64,000 nucleotides of DNA from Nelumbo lutea (taxonomy: Eukaryota; Streptophyta; Magnoliopsida; Proteales; Nelumbonaceae): NCBI GenBank assembly GCA_022828595.1, contig JAKGHH010000001.1:71110401-71174400 (forward strand), given 5' to 3'. How positions within the stretch are numbered: the first letter of the stretch is position 1; every line of letters starts with the position of its first letter. Both the position numbers and the translations under genes were made by a program. Below, piece by piece: positions 1 to 11,035 of this stretch. Under the pieces are notes generated by a model, which was not told the origin of the DNA, ran no database searches, and saw nothing but the letters and a program-made list of their open reading frames with translations.

Positions 1-1010
1 GGGCTAATCTTGCATCTGCCCACAGTCCCTGGGTTTTTATAAGGTGGCTTGGCCCAGGGACCACTTAGTGTAAGTGTTGGGCTCATTAAGAGCCCATGGT
101 GATGGGCTCAGTGGTTCATAGCCCATAATAGTGAATTCGGCTAGGCCTTGTAATAGAGGCTAGGCTGAACCCATGTGGTTGATGTGTAGATCAATGTTTG
201 GGTCTCATACCATACAAAGAAACCCAACTGGGCAGCAGTCTGGAAGGTTACTGAGCACATGGACTTAATGGGCATAAAGCCCAAATCGAACTGGTCTAAT
301 TTGATTAGTTAAAGAAGGGGGTGGATATGGGACTTGGATCAGTAGATAGGATAGGGAGTTATCCCTATCCACTCAGAGAGTCCAGATCCAAATGCAAATT
401 TGAATTTGGAAACTCCTAATAAGATTAGGAGGGCTGATCTAATCTACAGATAAGCTAAGGGCTTATCCTTATATCTTAAAGAGAAGTCCTTATCCAAATA
501 AAGATTTGGATTAGGAAACTCCTAATGAGATTAGGAGCTCTCTTTAAGGCTATAAAAGGAGGAGGAGGGCGAACCTCCATTCATCTCAACACAACTAATC
601 TTAGATCACAGAAAGAGAGAAGACAACTATAGTGAGACTGCGCCATCTTCTGCTCTTGCGCCCTCCTCCCACTGTCGCCATTACCAGTTTGTTCTCCACA
701 GTAGGAGTGATGAAAAAGTGTTCTTGATATCAGTTTTTGGAGAAAAACTGATCTGAAGTCATGCTCACATTCCCTCCATCGAATTCTTGCTGAAGGATTT
801 GGTTCTTAACCTATTGATTCTACTCCACCCTATGCTGTGTCATCTTCAGTGGGAGTATTCTTTGGAGTTTTCCTTGGGTGTGAACACTTTCATTGGGAGA
901 TATTGTTTCTTTGTATCATGTACCTTCCTCTCCTACCTTTTGGTTTCAGATCTGGTCCGGTTTAGGTTCAAGATTGATCCTTGAAAATGTAGATTTTCTA
1001 AAACAGGGAA
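1..1010 (+). repeat. LTR-like fragment, cut by the window edge
   Basis: No coding region is visible; the 65-codon ORF at 787-984 has no family character. The stretch looks like the U3-R-U5 of a plant LTR. A TATA motif (ctataaaagg) lies at about 550-560, followed by a purine-rich leader with a GAGA-type tract. Upstream of it a unit of about 106 bp is present twice, each copy containing a perfect 8+3+8 palindrome (413-431 and 519-537). The right end near 1010 abuts gypsy pol sequence of a different element, so this may be an LTR inserted into, or recombined with, that element. The left end is outside the window. A long promoter of a non-repetitive gene is the alternative. Confidence 0.35.
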
Positions 1011-1109
1011 TGTGATTCCCACATGGGAGAGAGAAATTTTTTAAATTTCGCCCTACCTACCTACAGGGTTCGGCTATCCATATGATGGATCTTTCATCCC
1101 TTCAGACCT

Positions 1110-4108
1110 CGCCCTAGAACGTTGGAGGGTAGTCTATGAAGAGGTTGGGAAGCTCATCATGACGGACTTCATTAGGGAAGTCCATTAATCGAGCTAGGTG
1201 GCTAACACAGTTCTGGTGAAAAAAGCCAATGGCAAGTGGCGAATGTGTGTCGATTACACTGACCTAAACAGAGCCTGCCCGAAAGATTGCTTCTTGCTAC
1301 CCAAGATCAACCGTCTAGTGGATGCGACCTCAGAGCATGAGTTGCTAAGCTTCCTAGACGCCTATTCCGATTACAACTAGATTAGGATGGATCCTGTTGA
1401 CGAAGAGAAGACCGCCTTCATAATTGAGCTCGGGTTATACTGTTACAAGGTCGTGCCCTTTGGATTAAAAAATGCTAGGACAACATTCCAGCGCCTTGTA
1501 AATAAGATATTTGAACCGTTAATCGGCAATAAAGTAGAATGCTATGTTGATGACATGGTCGTGAAGACCCAATTTTCAAAATTTCTGTTGAATGATTTAA
1601 AAGATGTTTTTCAAATTTTACGAAGATATAACATGAAGTTAAATCCAAATAAGTGCGTCTTTGGAGTTACCTTGGGTAAATTTCTAGGCTATATAATCAA
1701 CCGACGTGGCATCAAGGCCAACCTAGACAAAATAAAAGCCATTCTAGATATGATACCACCCTGAAAAATAAAAGAGGTACAGAGGCTGACTGACCGGATA
1801 GCCGCCCTGAGCTGCTTCATGTCCAAATTGGTAGACCGGTGCTTACCCTTTTTTAAAGCCATAAAAAAGAGTAAGGACTTCGAATGGACTGAAGAATGTA
1901 AGCTCGTCAAAGATACATAGGTACTGCCCTAGTGTTAACTCGACCCGAAGAAGGGGATGTGTTAAAGTTATACCTCTCTGCAAGCGACGAAGTGGTTAGT
2001 TTGGTACTGATCAAAGAAGTAGATCGAGTCCAGTGACCCATCTACTATATAAGCAAAATTTTGCAGGATGCAAAAACTAGATATGCGGAGATTGAGAAAT
2101 TAACATACGCACTAATCATAGCAGCCTGAAAACTTCGCCCGTACTTCTAGGCCCACACTATCATCGTTCTCACCAACAAACCCCTAAGGCAAATTTTTCT
2201 CAACCTCGAGGTGTCTGGGAGATTAATGAAGTGGTCTATCGAACTAAGCGAATACAATTTCCGGTATAAGCCTCAGCAAGCAATCAAAGCTCAAGTCTTG
2301 GCCGATTTTGTAGCAAAATGCACATTCAACACAGCGACCCCCGAGCTAACCGAGCTCGCTCACATGATGGGATCTTCAACCAGTGCGGCGCCAGTCCCAG
2401 TCAGAGTGGAACCGACCAGGGACGAGGAGCCCTTGATCCTCCATGTCAACAGCTCATCCAACTACCAGGGAAGCGGTGCAGGACCGATATTGTACGGCCC
2501 AAGCGAGGTGAAGTTGGAATATGCTCTCCGGTTTATATTCGAGGCATCAAGCAACGAGGCAGAATATGAAGCATTGGTTGCCAAGTTAACCTTAGCAAGG
2601 GAAATGAAAGCAAAGCACCTCATCGTATGCAACGACTCACAACTAGTGGTTAACCAAGTCATTGGTGAGTACAAAGCCTGTGACCCAACTATGGCAGCTT
2701 ACTTGGCCAAAGTCAGAGAGATCCTGCACAGCTTCGTCTCCTACTTTATCAGACAAATTCCGAGGTCTGAGAATGTTGAACCTGACGCCTTGTTGCGACT
2801 AGATAGCACGAGCAGCAACACCATGCGAACTGTGTACATAGAGGACGTACCTTGGCCCAGCTTTCTCAGGGGGGCAGAAGAGGTTGCTCCCGTATCACAA
2901 GCAGAACCGAATGGGACCCTACCTATAGAACGCAACGCGGCCCAAAGGGCAGAGTGTCAATAAGCTAAGTACGTCCTTATAGACGAATAGCTGTATAGAA
3001 TATCTTTCACGCTCCCTTACATGTGCTGCTTGTGACCCCTAGAAGCTGAGCATGTACTTCGCGACACCCATGAAGGCTTGTGCGGTGGACACTTGGGGGG
3101 TAGAGCTCTCACATAGAAAGTGTTAAGGCAAGGCTATTATTGGGCCACGATGAAGGCAGATGCACTCGAGCTTGTCAAAAAGTGTGACAGGTGTCAGAGG
3201 CATGCCAATGTTCACCATCAACTTGCTATTGATTTGAAATACCTCACTAGCTCGTTGCCCCACGCGTAGTGGGAAATCGACATCATTGGTCCTTTCCAGC
3301 CAACAATAGGGCAGAGGAGGTTCTTGATTGTAGCAGTAGATTACTTTACAAAGCGGGTGGAAGTCGAACCCTTGGTAACGATCACAGCTCGCAACATATA
3401 GAATTTCTTCTGGAAAAGCATAGTATGTCGCTTCGAACTACCTCGAGTGCTGATATCCAAAAATGGGAAGCAGTTCAAAGATATTAAGTTTCAAAATTGG
3501 TGTGCCGAAATGGGGATTCAACAAAATTTTACCTCGGTGGCACACCCCTAGGCGAACGGGCAAGCAGAAGTGACTAACAGAGCGATACTTCACGATTGAA
3601 AGCTCGCTTAGCCCGAGTCAAGGGGTTGTGGGTGGATGAACTGCCCAATGTCCTTAGGGCTTACCGAACTATTATTAAGACCGTGATGGGTGAGACCCCT
3701 TTCAACCTCACGTATGGTATAGAAGCGATGATCCCAGCGGAAATAAATGTGCCCACATTATGATTGGAGACTTATAATGAGGAAGCGAACGATGACGAGC
3801 TCCATACCAACTTAGACTTGGTAGAGGAGGTATGAGACTTGGCTTACATTTGGACTGCAACTGACCAACAAAGAGTAGCTCGGTACTATAATGCCCGGGT
3901 CAGAAAACGACACTTCTGCATCGGTGACCTGGTTCTTTGGAAGGTTATGGTACCTGAGCCCGGCATTGGCAAGCTTGGATCGAATTGGGAGGGTCCATAT
4001 TAAGTAAAGCGAGTATTCAGGGAAGAAACATATGAGCTCGAGACTTTGGAAGGGAAGCAAGTACCATGAGAATGGAATATCGATAACCTAAGAAGGTACT
4101 ACTTATGA
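1110..4108 (+). pseudogene. gypsy pol remnant: reverse transcriptase, RNase H, integrase
   Basis: The RT palm is readable at 1198-1764 and still has the catalytic YVDD box (in CYVDDMVVK, about 1540) and the KANGKWRMC finger motif. RNase H spans about 2040-2815, with ILHVNSS in place of the usual ILHVDGS, so the first catalytic Asp is lost. Integrase has its zinc-finger region at about 3040-3230 and the GIQQNFTSVAHP..NGQAEVTN region at about 3510-3590. Reading is broken by in-frame stops at 1378-1380 (TAG), 1762-1764 (TGA), 2034-2036 (TGA), 2127-2129 (TGA) and 2148-2150 (TAG), and by frameshifts in the integrase. The normal end of integrase is a TGA at 4106-4108. It cannot make a working polyprotein. 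Confidence 0.85.
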
Positions 4109-4256
4109 ACTTGTAACTCAAAGGCAAAATTTCTTCTAGTCTTAGTGACCACCGAACTAGTCGAAAAAGATGACTGACTGGAGAGAGGACTGTGAGCCAC
4201 TCCCAGAAGCCTAAGGGCTATGGCGCCGATCTGACAGAAGACCTCGGCACTACGAC

Positions 4257-4448
4257 AAGTCCTAGTCGCCTCTTCAACATAGGTAGACAAGTCTTAATCG
4301 CCTCTTCGGCATAGGCAAACAAGCCCTAGTCGCCTCTTAGGCATAGGCAAACAAGCCCTAGTCGCCTCTTTGGCATAGGCAGACAAGCCCTAGTTGCCTC
4401 TTCGGCATAGTCAGACAAGTCTTAGTTGCCTATGAGGCATAGACAGCT
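4257..4448 (+). repeat. 32-bp tandem repeat, six copies
   Basis: Six head-to-tail 32-bp units start at 4257, 4289, 4321, 4353, 4385 and 4417. They share the core gtcgcctcttcggcatagg and differ by a few substitutions each. They lie between the end of integrase and the antisense ORF. Single diverged units in reverse orientation occur at the equivalent place in the second element (about 22630-22770), so the array is an expansion of ancestral element sequence. Confidence 0.9.
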
Positions 4449-4893
4449 CGGGTGCAAACCCTACGGTGTCTAATTCACCTCGGCGTACAACAACATAAGG
4501 CTAATCCCACCTAGAGTCAAGCTCATTAGCTCGACACTTAGGGTTAACCAACACTTAAGCAAATAAATGACCCAAGCATAGATAGATCGGGTATATACCC
4601 TACAGTGTCTGATCACCCTGTCATACAATGGCAATTAGGTCATTCCTACTAATGTCGAGCTCACCAGCTCGGCAGGAACCTATACTTAGAAAAAAGCTCA
4701 CTCCTATTTGGTTTAGTTCACCAGCTCGGGTGTAATCTACACTTAGAAAAAATTTGCACACAAAGATTGCAAAACACTTATATTTCATTGATATAGAACT
4801 TCGAGTACAAAAAAAAAAAAAAAAAACTATCATAACCAAGCTCAGAGGCCTGGGATATACATTGTATGTAGGGGTCCAAGAAAAGAGGCACAA
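4449..4893. other. Spacer between pol and the antisense ORF of gypsy element 1
   Basis: No gene is seen. It contains short degenerate repeats rich in the motif caccagctcgg (about 4660-4730) and an A-tract at about 4809-4826. It forms the junction where the converging pol and antisense transcripts would meet. Confidence 0.5.
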
Positions 4894-6956
4894 CTAAACA
4901 TCAGATCTGACAGAATCCCCTCCAGCAGGTAGGTCGGTTTCCATGTGGTCTTCCTCCACGTCCTCTCGGCCTGCCTTCCCTGACGGCCTCGCCTCAAGAA
5001 TTTCATCATCACTCTCCCGTTCGGAGGAGTTGGGTTCCTCATTAGCCTCCTTCACCATCTCAGGAGTGACAATGGACATGGAAATAGATCCAAAGTCGAG
5101 CTCGGGAAACTTCTATCGCATCAGCCACTTGTAAAGCTTGAAGCCTGACCGGTACGAGTTAGATTCATACTTGACCAGGAGTTCGTGAAACTCAGGGGAC
5201 TCCTTGAACTCCTCGACAGTGCGATCTCTCTCTTGAACCCGCGCCTCCTGGATGGTGGTGTTGAAGATCTCGATGTGATCCTTAATCATTGCCTCAAGGT
5301 TTTCGTTCTCCCGGAGGAGAGCCTCCTTCTCCCCTTTGAGTTTCTTCTTTTCCTCCGTCGGTACAAGGATCAGCTCCTCCTAGCTCCAAGCTCCCTTCTT
5401 GGCTCGAAGAACCTCACCCCGAGCTAAATCCAGCTTGCGGTAAAGCTTCCAAGCGTTTTCTTCGGCCTCCCGGGCTCGCTTTAAACAGATCTCGGACTGG
5501 TAGACGAGTGAATGGATAGCGGAGTTCACTTGGCAAGTAGAAAGCAGACGTAAGTACCATTAACAGAAGAATAAGAAAGTAAACAAAGGGACAGGTTACT
5601 CACCACCATACAGTAACTAGCCGCTCTTTCTCCGAGCTGACTTGTTGGCATGTCAACCCATTCCACGACCTCTGCAGAAAACACGTCATCCTTGCTCTTA
5701 AGAAGCCCGAGCCGCAGAGTCATTATGCTCTCCTTCGAGGGCTAAGGCTCGGGCACCGAAATACCCTCGGGCTCGCGAGGTGGGGTCCTCTCGTCATGGT
5801 CCTTGTTCAGGTCAACAACTAGAGGCTGGGGGCGAACCTCCTCCTTTGGGAGCTCGACCGAGACTGGCTCTGGCGCAGCGACCTCGGGTTGGGCAGGAAC
5901 CGAAGGACCGACCTCCCGACGGGACCTCTTTGAGGCCTTTCTCTTCTTTCCCATCTGAACACTCCGCAAAAGGTTAGTTGCATCAACACCCGTCATAGCT
6001 TTTGCAAGAGAAAAGGAAAATGTTAGTCACGAACTGAAGTAAGTGCAAAAATAAAAAAGGAAAAGCAATGTGTGTGTCGAGGTGGAGACCTACTAGGAGG
6101 ACTCAACCCAACTTGTACAAGCTTCTCCTAAGCCAAGAAATCTTTCATTTCAAGGCCGAGGTCCCTCTAAGAATTAATGAGCACCCTAGTCTCAGCGTCC
6201 AACCTCACCCCGGGGTCCTTGATGGCCACTCGCCAGTGAGTCGGAAATGGCCACCCCTCAGGATTTCGAACAAAGAAGTACCTCCTCTTCCAGGCCGGTA
6301 CTTTGTTCGGGTTACCAAATAGAACTTTGAACCCAGGGAGAGGGGAAATATAGTAGCTCTGTCGGGTGTCCCCGCGCAGGCAAGAAGAGTTCTTCTTGAT
6401 GGAGAATATTGAACTAAATATGTCTAGAGTAATAGGTCGGTTATACTCGTGGAAAAGCGAGATCGTGCCAACAATGGTTCAGGTGTAACTGGTCAATGGT
6501 GATGTCAAAGAACTTAAATATTTCTATAATGAAAGAGTGGAGCGGGAAGCGCAACCTAGCTACAAGCTTCTCCTAAAAAACCGTGAGCTCGTGGTGACTG
6601 TGAACCCAAGGGTATTGATCCAAAGGAATACTGAAGGTAAGGACGTCGGGAAGACGGTAACATGCTACCGAGGACAACAATCTTTCTGAGGTCATCGTGG
6701 AAGGGCCAAAGTCGTTCGGATCCCAACCCCAAGAAGAAGATGGGACCCCCTCTCTAGAGGTTGGTCGCTCTACCCGAGGTTCAGGTTCCTCAGGCCGAGA
6801 TGGCCTGACATTAGGTAAAGATGTTTCCCCTAAAAGATGCAAAGAGGAGCTCTCTTGCGAAGAGCTGGCCTCACCAACGGGAGCTGATGACCGCACCTTA
6901 GCACCCTCGGGCTCACTAGAATCGCTAAGTAGCCTATCTATGCTAGCACTGGACAT
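4894..6956 (-). pseudogene. Antisense ORF of gypsy element 1 (putative 'gypsy type transposon' domain)
   Basis: Read on the - strand it starts at ATG 6954-6956 (MSSASIDRLL..) and runs towards pol. Order: an acidic/Ser-rich leader; a segment with SIPLDQYPWVHSHHEL followed by LRFPLHSF, matching element 2 and resembling the plant 'putative gypsy type transposon' domain (PF04195, from memory); a basic cluster GKKRKASKRSRR (about 5950), a possible nuclear signal; a Glu-rich coiled coil; and a C-terminal acidic tail ending at 4894. A short intron near 5529-5603 corresponds to one in element 2, but its acceptor AG has become AA. Frameshifts and stops interrupt the region 5750-6570. Function is unknown; antisense ORFs of this class are known in Tat/Grande-type elements. 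Confidence 0.7.
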
Positions 6957-7127
6957 ATTGGACAAGAAAAGGAAAGGGGAACTACTAATGAAAGAAGACG
7001 AACTCACCAAAAGAACGACAATGACCTCGAACATAAAGGGAAGAGTGGCGAGCTGAAGGATTCCGACGCGATCTCAGGAGAGCTCAATTACACAATTTAT
7101 GGTGAAGGTAATGGGCCCTTCAGCCCC

Positions 7128-7138
7128 CTATTTATAGT
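7128..7138 (-). promoter_or_regulatory. TATA box of the antisense ORF, element 1
   Basis: On the - strand the motif ctataaatag lies about 175 bp upstream of the antisense start codon. The identical ten bases occur about 155 bp upstream of the antisense ORF in element 2 (19931-19940). Conservation between two otherwise diverged copies supports a real core promoter for the antisense transcript. A second copy of the motif lies near 7256-7266. Confidence 0.6.
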
Positions 7139-7431
7139 CCACCACATCCGGTGATCAACGATTGAGACCTGAACGATCCGACGTCTCCCATGAAAACTGG
7201 CTACACGCTACTTGATGACGAAATCGGTTGAGCACGCCCTTTGGCATTCATGGAATCTATAAATAGTATGACATCCGCACGTGTCCGAGACGCGACTTGG
7301 GTCATTTCGTGGTTGAGCCAGATGGTTGAACAGGCCCAACCAATGGTTCACCTTCCAAATTGACTAGACCTTGCACCAAATTCACATGAACTCTTCATGA
7401 ACTCTCCGCATTGGTTTAGGACCCCTGGCAC

Positions 7432-7448
7432 GAGGAGTGGGGGGCAAT
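7432..7448 (+). other. Polypurine tract, gypsy element 1
   Basis: The purine run gaggagtggggggcaat ends directly at the TGATG start of the 3' LTR. The matching tract in element 2, on the - strand (19633-19649), is aaggagtgagggacaat. It would prime plus-strand DNA synthesis. Confidence 0.8.
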
Positions 7449-8148
7449 TGATGAAGGGTGATTTGACATGACCTAGCAAGAAGGAGACACGTAGGCGCGA
7501 TCTGATCGAAGGGTGACAACTCAGCCAGGCAAGCCCAGTTTGCAACATTCGGAGTTCGGGTATTCAGCCACCTCGGCCCAAAAAACCATCTCGGCATAGA
7601 GGCACCTCAACACTCAATCTAGTTCGGGACTAAAGAATCGAAGTGCTAGCTCGGAGCTAATGAGTCGAAACGCCACTTAACCGACTCCAAAGGCCTCCCC
7701 AACAGATCCCAAGTTTCTCGAGATCACGATGAGCCAACATAACCCAAATTTCCCGAGATCACGATGAGAACTCATCCCGGCTCTGCCTGAATTGGAGGTA
7801 AACGGTAAACCTTATCTACATATTACTCCCCTTCAAAAACAGAACAAACCTCATCTCTATAGCTCGGAGATCCCAGAACTCTTCTGTAAGGCCCACAATT
7901 ACTTCAGTATATAAAGACATGAAACCTCAAGGCAAAGGCATGTGTGATTACTGTACTCACTAGCACTTAAGCTCTCAAGCATTCAGTTCACATTCACAGC
8001 ATAAGTACTGACTTAAGCATCGGAGTGACCTTGCTGGGTTAAATACCACGGGTTCTCTGATCCGCTGTTTTATAGATTGATCCAGCCCACCGCTCAATTG
8101 GAGTTCGGATCGCCCTCCGACTAGGAGTAGCCAGATCGCACACCATCA
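7449..8148 (+). repeat. 3' LTR of gypsy element 1
   Basis: It is 700 bp long, starts TGATGAAGGG and ends CACCATCA, so it has the TG..CA termini of LTRs. A TATA box (tatataaag) lies at 7908-7916 and is followed by a leader with TTAAGCATCGGAGTG, a motif shared by the LTRs of element 2 and by the inverted LTR pair at 16886-18540. There is no 5' LTR in the window to date it against. Confidence 0.8.
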
Positions 8149-8229
8149 AAAAGCATGATTTTCAATTTAGGGGGTATTTGAGAACATGTAGTTTTGTATT
8201 AAAAACAAGGAAAATTTCACGATTAGTAT

Positions 8230-8712
8230 CTTACTTTGGGTTTAGTGTCACTTTGGTCTCCGAACTTTAAAATGCAATAATTCAGTACCCGAACTTTCAA
8301 AATGTAACAGTCTAATACCTGCCGTTAACTAGTTGTTAATCAGCCATTAAGTGACATTTTAAAAAGACACAAAATGCCTTTCAAATGTATTTAATTTTCT
8401 TTATCAGTTATCTAAACATTGACAAAAAATTAATAGTCCCAAATCCTTGCATCTTCCATTTAAGAAAGTTGGGTTCACTAGAATGCCCACTCAAATGTAA
8501 CCCCAACTTTCTTGAATGAAAGAAGCAAAGATTTGGGACTATTAATTTTTTGTCAATGTTTAGATGATTATTTATAAAGAAAATCAAATGACACTCGAAA
8601 GACATTTATGTCTTTTTCAAATATCACTTAACAGTAGGTTAACTGCTGATTAATGGAAAGTACCGGATTATTACATTTTAAAATTCGAAAACCAAAATGA
8701 CACTATGCACAA
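8230..8712. mobile_element. Foldback/long-TIR MITE forming a near-complete hairpin
   Basis: Two arms of about 220 bp are inverted copies of each other. The left arm runs from ttagtgtcactttgg (about 8241) to gttgggttc (8474) and the right arm from ccccaactttc (8501) to aatgacacta (8705), with a loop of only about 30 bp. The left arm carries an extra segment of about 35 bp around 8280-8315. The terminal motif (ttggtc..cgaactttaaaatg) is common in plant Mutator-like MITEs. The short ORFs inside are palindrome artefacts. Confidence 0.8.
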
Positions 8713-9467
8713 AATACAAAATATTTTTATTAATATAACAATTGTTTTTTATTTTAAACATAAAACCAACCATATTGCCAAACACCACAGAGCGGTTTAA
8801 CTAATACCCAAAATTCTGACGAGCTAATGAATGAGAATGTAACAATATGCCTCTGAGCTCTGGTTGTAATATAGTGTAAATTGAATAAAGATGAAAGAAT
8901 AAACAGTCTACATCTATTGCACATTTTTGTACTGCATTTATTCTTCACTTCAGGGGACGTCTGTCATATACTCGATGGAGAAGGGAGAAAATTTTGGCTG
9001 CTTATGGAATCCTCTGTAATTCCATATTGGATTAATTGAACACTGGTTGTGTAAAATCTAGATTCAGTCCTCATAAAAATTGTTTTTTGTGAGATTGAAT
9101 CCAGTATTATCTGTATAGCGGATCGTAAAAGTAATGATAATGTCTCACGCCAGTCATTAAATACATATTACCCACAATCATTCACTCTCTCATTAACAGT
9201 TACAAACCACATTTGTTACTACGGTGTCATAGCTGCACGAAACAATAAATCAAAGGCTTTGTTTTATCAATATAGCCCCACCTTTTAATTTGAATTAAAG
9301 AGCTGGCATCTTGATGGGGCCACAACAATAAATCGAAGGTATTGATTTTTGAGGTTTTTACAATTTACTCCATCCCAGAATTCATAATTTGATCGTATAA
9401 TTTGGGTCAGTGTCAAGAGGGGGAAGTTGGCAAATTCAAGGGATGGTGTTTATAGGTGGAGTGGATC
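8713..9467. other. Intergenic DNA, no gene seen
   Basis: AT-rich, without coding character. Positions about 9040-9160 resemble part of the short inverted-repeat family seen better at 15001-15145 (shared ttgaacac, ggttgtgta, aatgataat and cagtcat motifs). Nothing else is supported. Confidence 0.5.
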
Positions 9468-9765
9468 TTAAATTAATGTTTTGAAAAACGATTTAGAAAT
9501 GAAATTGTTCTGGTCACCGGTTTTTAGGTCAACGATTTGACCGTTTGGTTCAAACAGTCGGTCTATTTTAATAATAAAATTAAAAATAATTAAAAAATAA
9601 AAACAATCAAAAACCGTTGAATAGGTCGGTAGATTGACCATCCAAGTCAATGATTTATTGACTTTTTCAATGATTTTTTACCAGATTCCAGGTTTCAGGT
9701 AAAACAGAATCGGTTGTCTGAATGATTCCAAAACGAACTGTCCGACCATTCGAATCAACGCGATT
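9468..9765. mobile_element. Diverged hAT-like MITE copy
   Basis: The block has the layout of the intact MITE at 37617-37911: a terminal ttttgaaaaacg, a central A-rich string (aataaaaacaatcaaaaa), then repeated 'gtcaatgattt / tgaccgtttggttcaaa' modules. Ends and target duplication have decayed, so boundaries are approximate. Confidence 0.5.
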
Positions 9766-10658
9766 AAAAAATGTTATCCTAAATACATTTAAGAAAATAA
9801 TTTTCCAATTCTAAAGAAAACTGAACCGTAAAAATCCCTTGATTTTTTTTTGTTTTGGCCCTAAGCTGCGATACGCCAAAGAGAACTCTAACATTTACGG
9901 TTGGTGTGAAGTATTGTCATTGATTCCAGAGCCTATCACACAGTCATTGTGCTCAGCTAATACAAATTCATGTTGGAGACAGCTGTGCAAACTAACGTAT
10001 CATATGAAACAGCCCAGGCCGTCTCCTTGTAAGATGAGAAGAGAATAAAAATAAGGCAGGAGATGAATGGGATCTGCTCCTCACACGGGGTAGATGAAAA
10101 CAAAAAAGATAGGCCGTCTCACATGCACATCCACCGTGCATTGAAAAACATAACAACATCTCTCATAAATAATAATTTATAAATACGATAAATGTTCCTA
10201 ATATATGGTACGATGTGCGTGTGAGGCGCGGATGAAGCGCCTTTTGTGAGGAGCGGATCCGGTATCTAAACAAACAAACAGCTAATCCTTTGGTCACGGC
10301 ATCGCGTGTCAATTCCATCCCAAACGCATGATGGTTTGACCAAAATGAAAACCCTAATATACCATTGACAGGGTCCTACAACTATATACGCTATTGACAA
10401 AGCTGCAGGTACAATCATTCAATTATGTTGACCAAAGTTTTTAATTTGGACCAACTCAGCGTTGTCTCCTCTCCTCATTCTTGGAACATGCATGTTACAC
10501 GCTATACATTATCAAGGCCACGTACTTATTAAATGAAAGCTACTGCCCAACGTGTGAATTGTGAAATTCTAAATTGCGCGCCATGGGCTTGGTCAGACCC
10601 TCTGATAGCTAGTTATGGCCCTCTTCTATTCGTATCGAATGATTTATCAAAACATAAT
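9766..10658. other. Intergenic DNA, no gene seen
   Basis: No family-like ORF is visible. Positions 10010-10260 hold repeats of the aggcgcggatgaagcg type with no recognisable structure. I see no repeat boundaries here. Confidence 0.45.
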
Positions 10659-10910
10659 TATATTCAAGGTTTTTAAAATTGACCCGTACAATAAACCAGT
10701 TAGGGTCTGGTTTTTCAGTCAAATGGTTTGATCGTTTAAACTGAACAGATGGCCCATTCTAATAAAAAATAAAAAATAAAAATCGATCAAATTAATCATT
10801 TAACGGTTTAAACGGTTTAACTGCTCAATCAGTGATTTATTAACCAAATCAATGGTTTTGGGGAAATAACAGTTTCGGGGTAAAACATACCTGACCGGTT
10901 TTCAGTTTTT
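10659..10910. mobile_element. Diverged hAT-like MITE copy
   Basis: It shows the same module order as the MITE at 37617-37911: gtttttaaaa start, ggtctggtttttcag, an A-rich centre, aacggtttaaacggtttaactg, caatggttttggggaaat, and the end accggttttcagttttt. Terminal repeats are degenerate and no target duplication could be defined. Confidence 0.55.
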
Positions 10911-10954
10911 CCCATAATTTCTAAATTCTTAATTTTTATATATAAATTCTAAAT

Positions 10955-11035
10955 CTTAAATCCTAAACTAAACTGTTAAACCTTTAAACTTAATCCTAAA
11001 CCCTTAAATCCTAATCTTAAAACCCTAAAAATTTA
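10955..11035 (+). repeat. Degenerate telomere-like tract
   Basis: A run of imperfect units related to the plant telomeric heptamer CCCTAAA (taaatcctaaacta, aatcctaaaccctt, aaaaccctaaaa) covers about 80 bp. No perfect tandem array remains. Coincidental AT-rich drift is possible. Confidence 0.4.

Larger units (their letters stand above)
1080..8148 (+). mobile_element. Ty3/gypsy LTR retrotransposon 1, 5'-truncated, with convergent antisense ORF
   Basis: Order on the + strand: reverse transcriptase from about 1110, RNase H, integrase ending at 4108, a 32-bp tandem repeat (4257-4448), an antisense ORF on the - strand (6956 to 4894), a polypurine tract at 7432-7448 and a 3' LTR at 7449-8148. The 5' LTR, gag and protease are absent; pol begins abruptly near 1080 beside another LTR-like sequence. 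Pol order RT-RNaseH-INT shows Ty3/gypsy. A long 3' region with an antisense ORF is known from the Tat/Grande/RIRE2 lineage. The second element at 18976-27901 is a relative. Many stops make this copy inactive. Confidence 0.85.

Noticed and set aside
4257..4448. CRISPR-like direct repeats
   Set aside because: The units are contiguous, without spacers, and lie in a plant retrotransposon.
8408..8605. 65-codon ORF
   Set aside because: It lies across the hairpin loop and arms; palindrome artefact.
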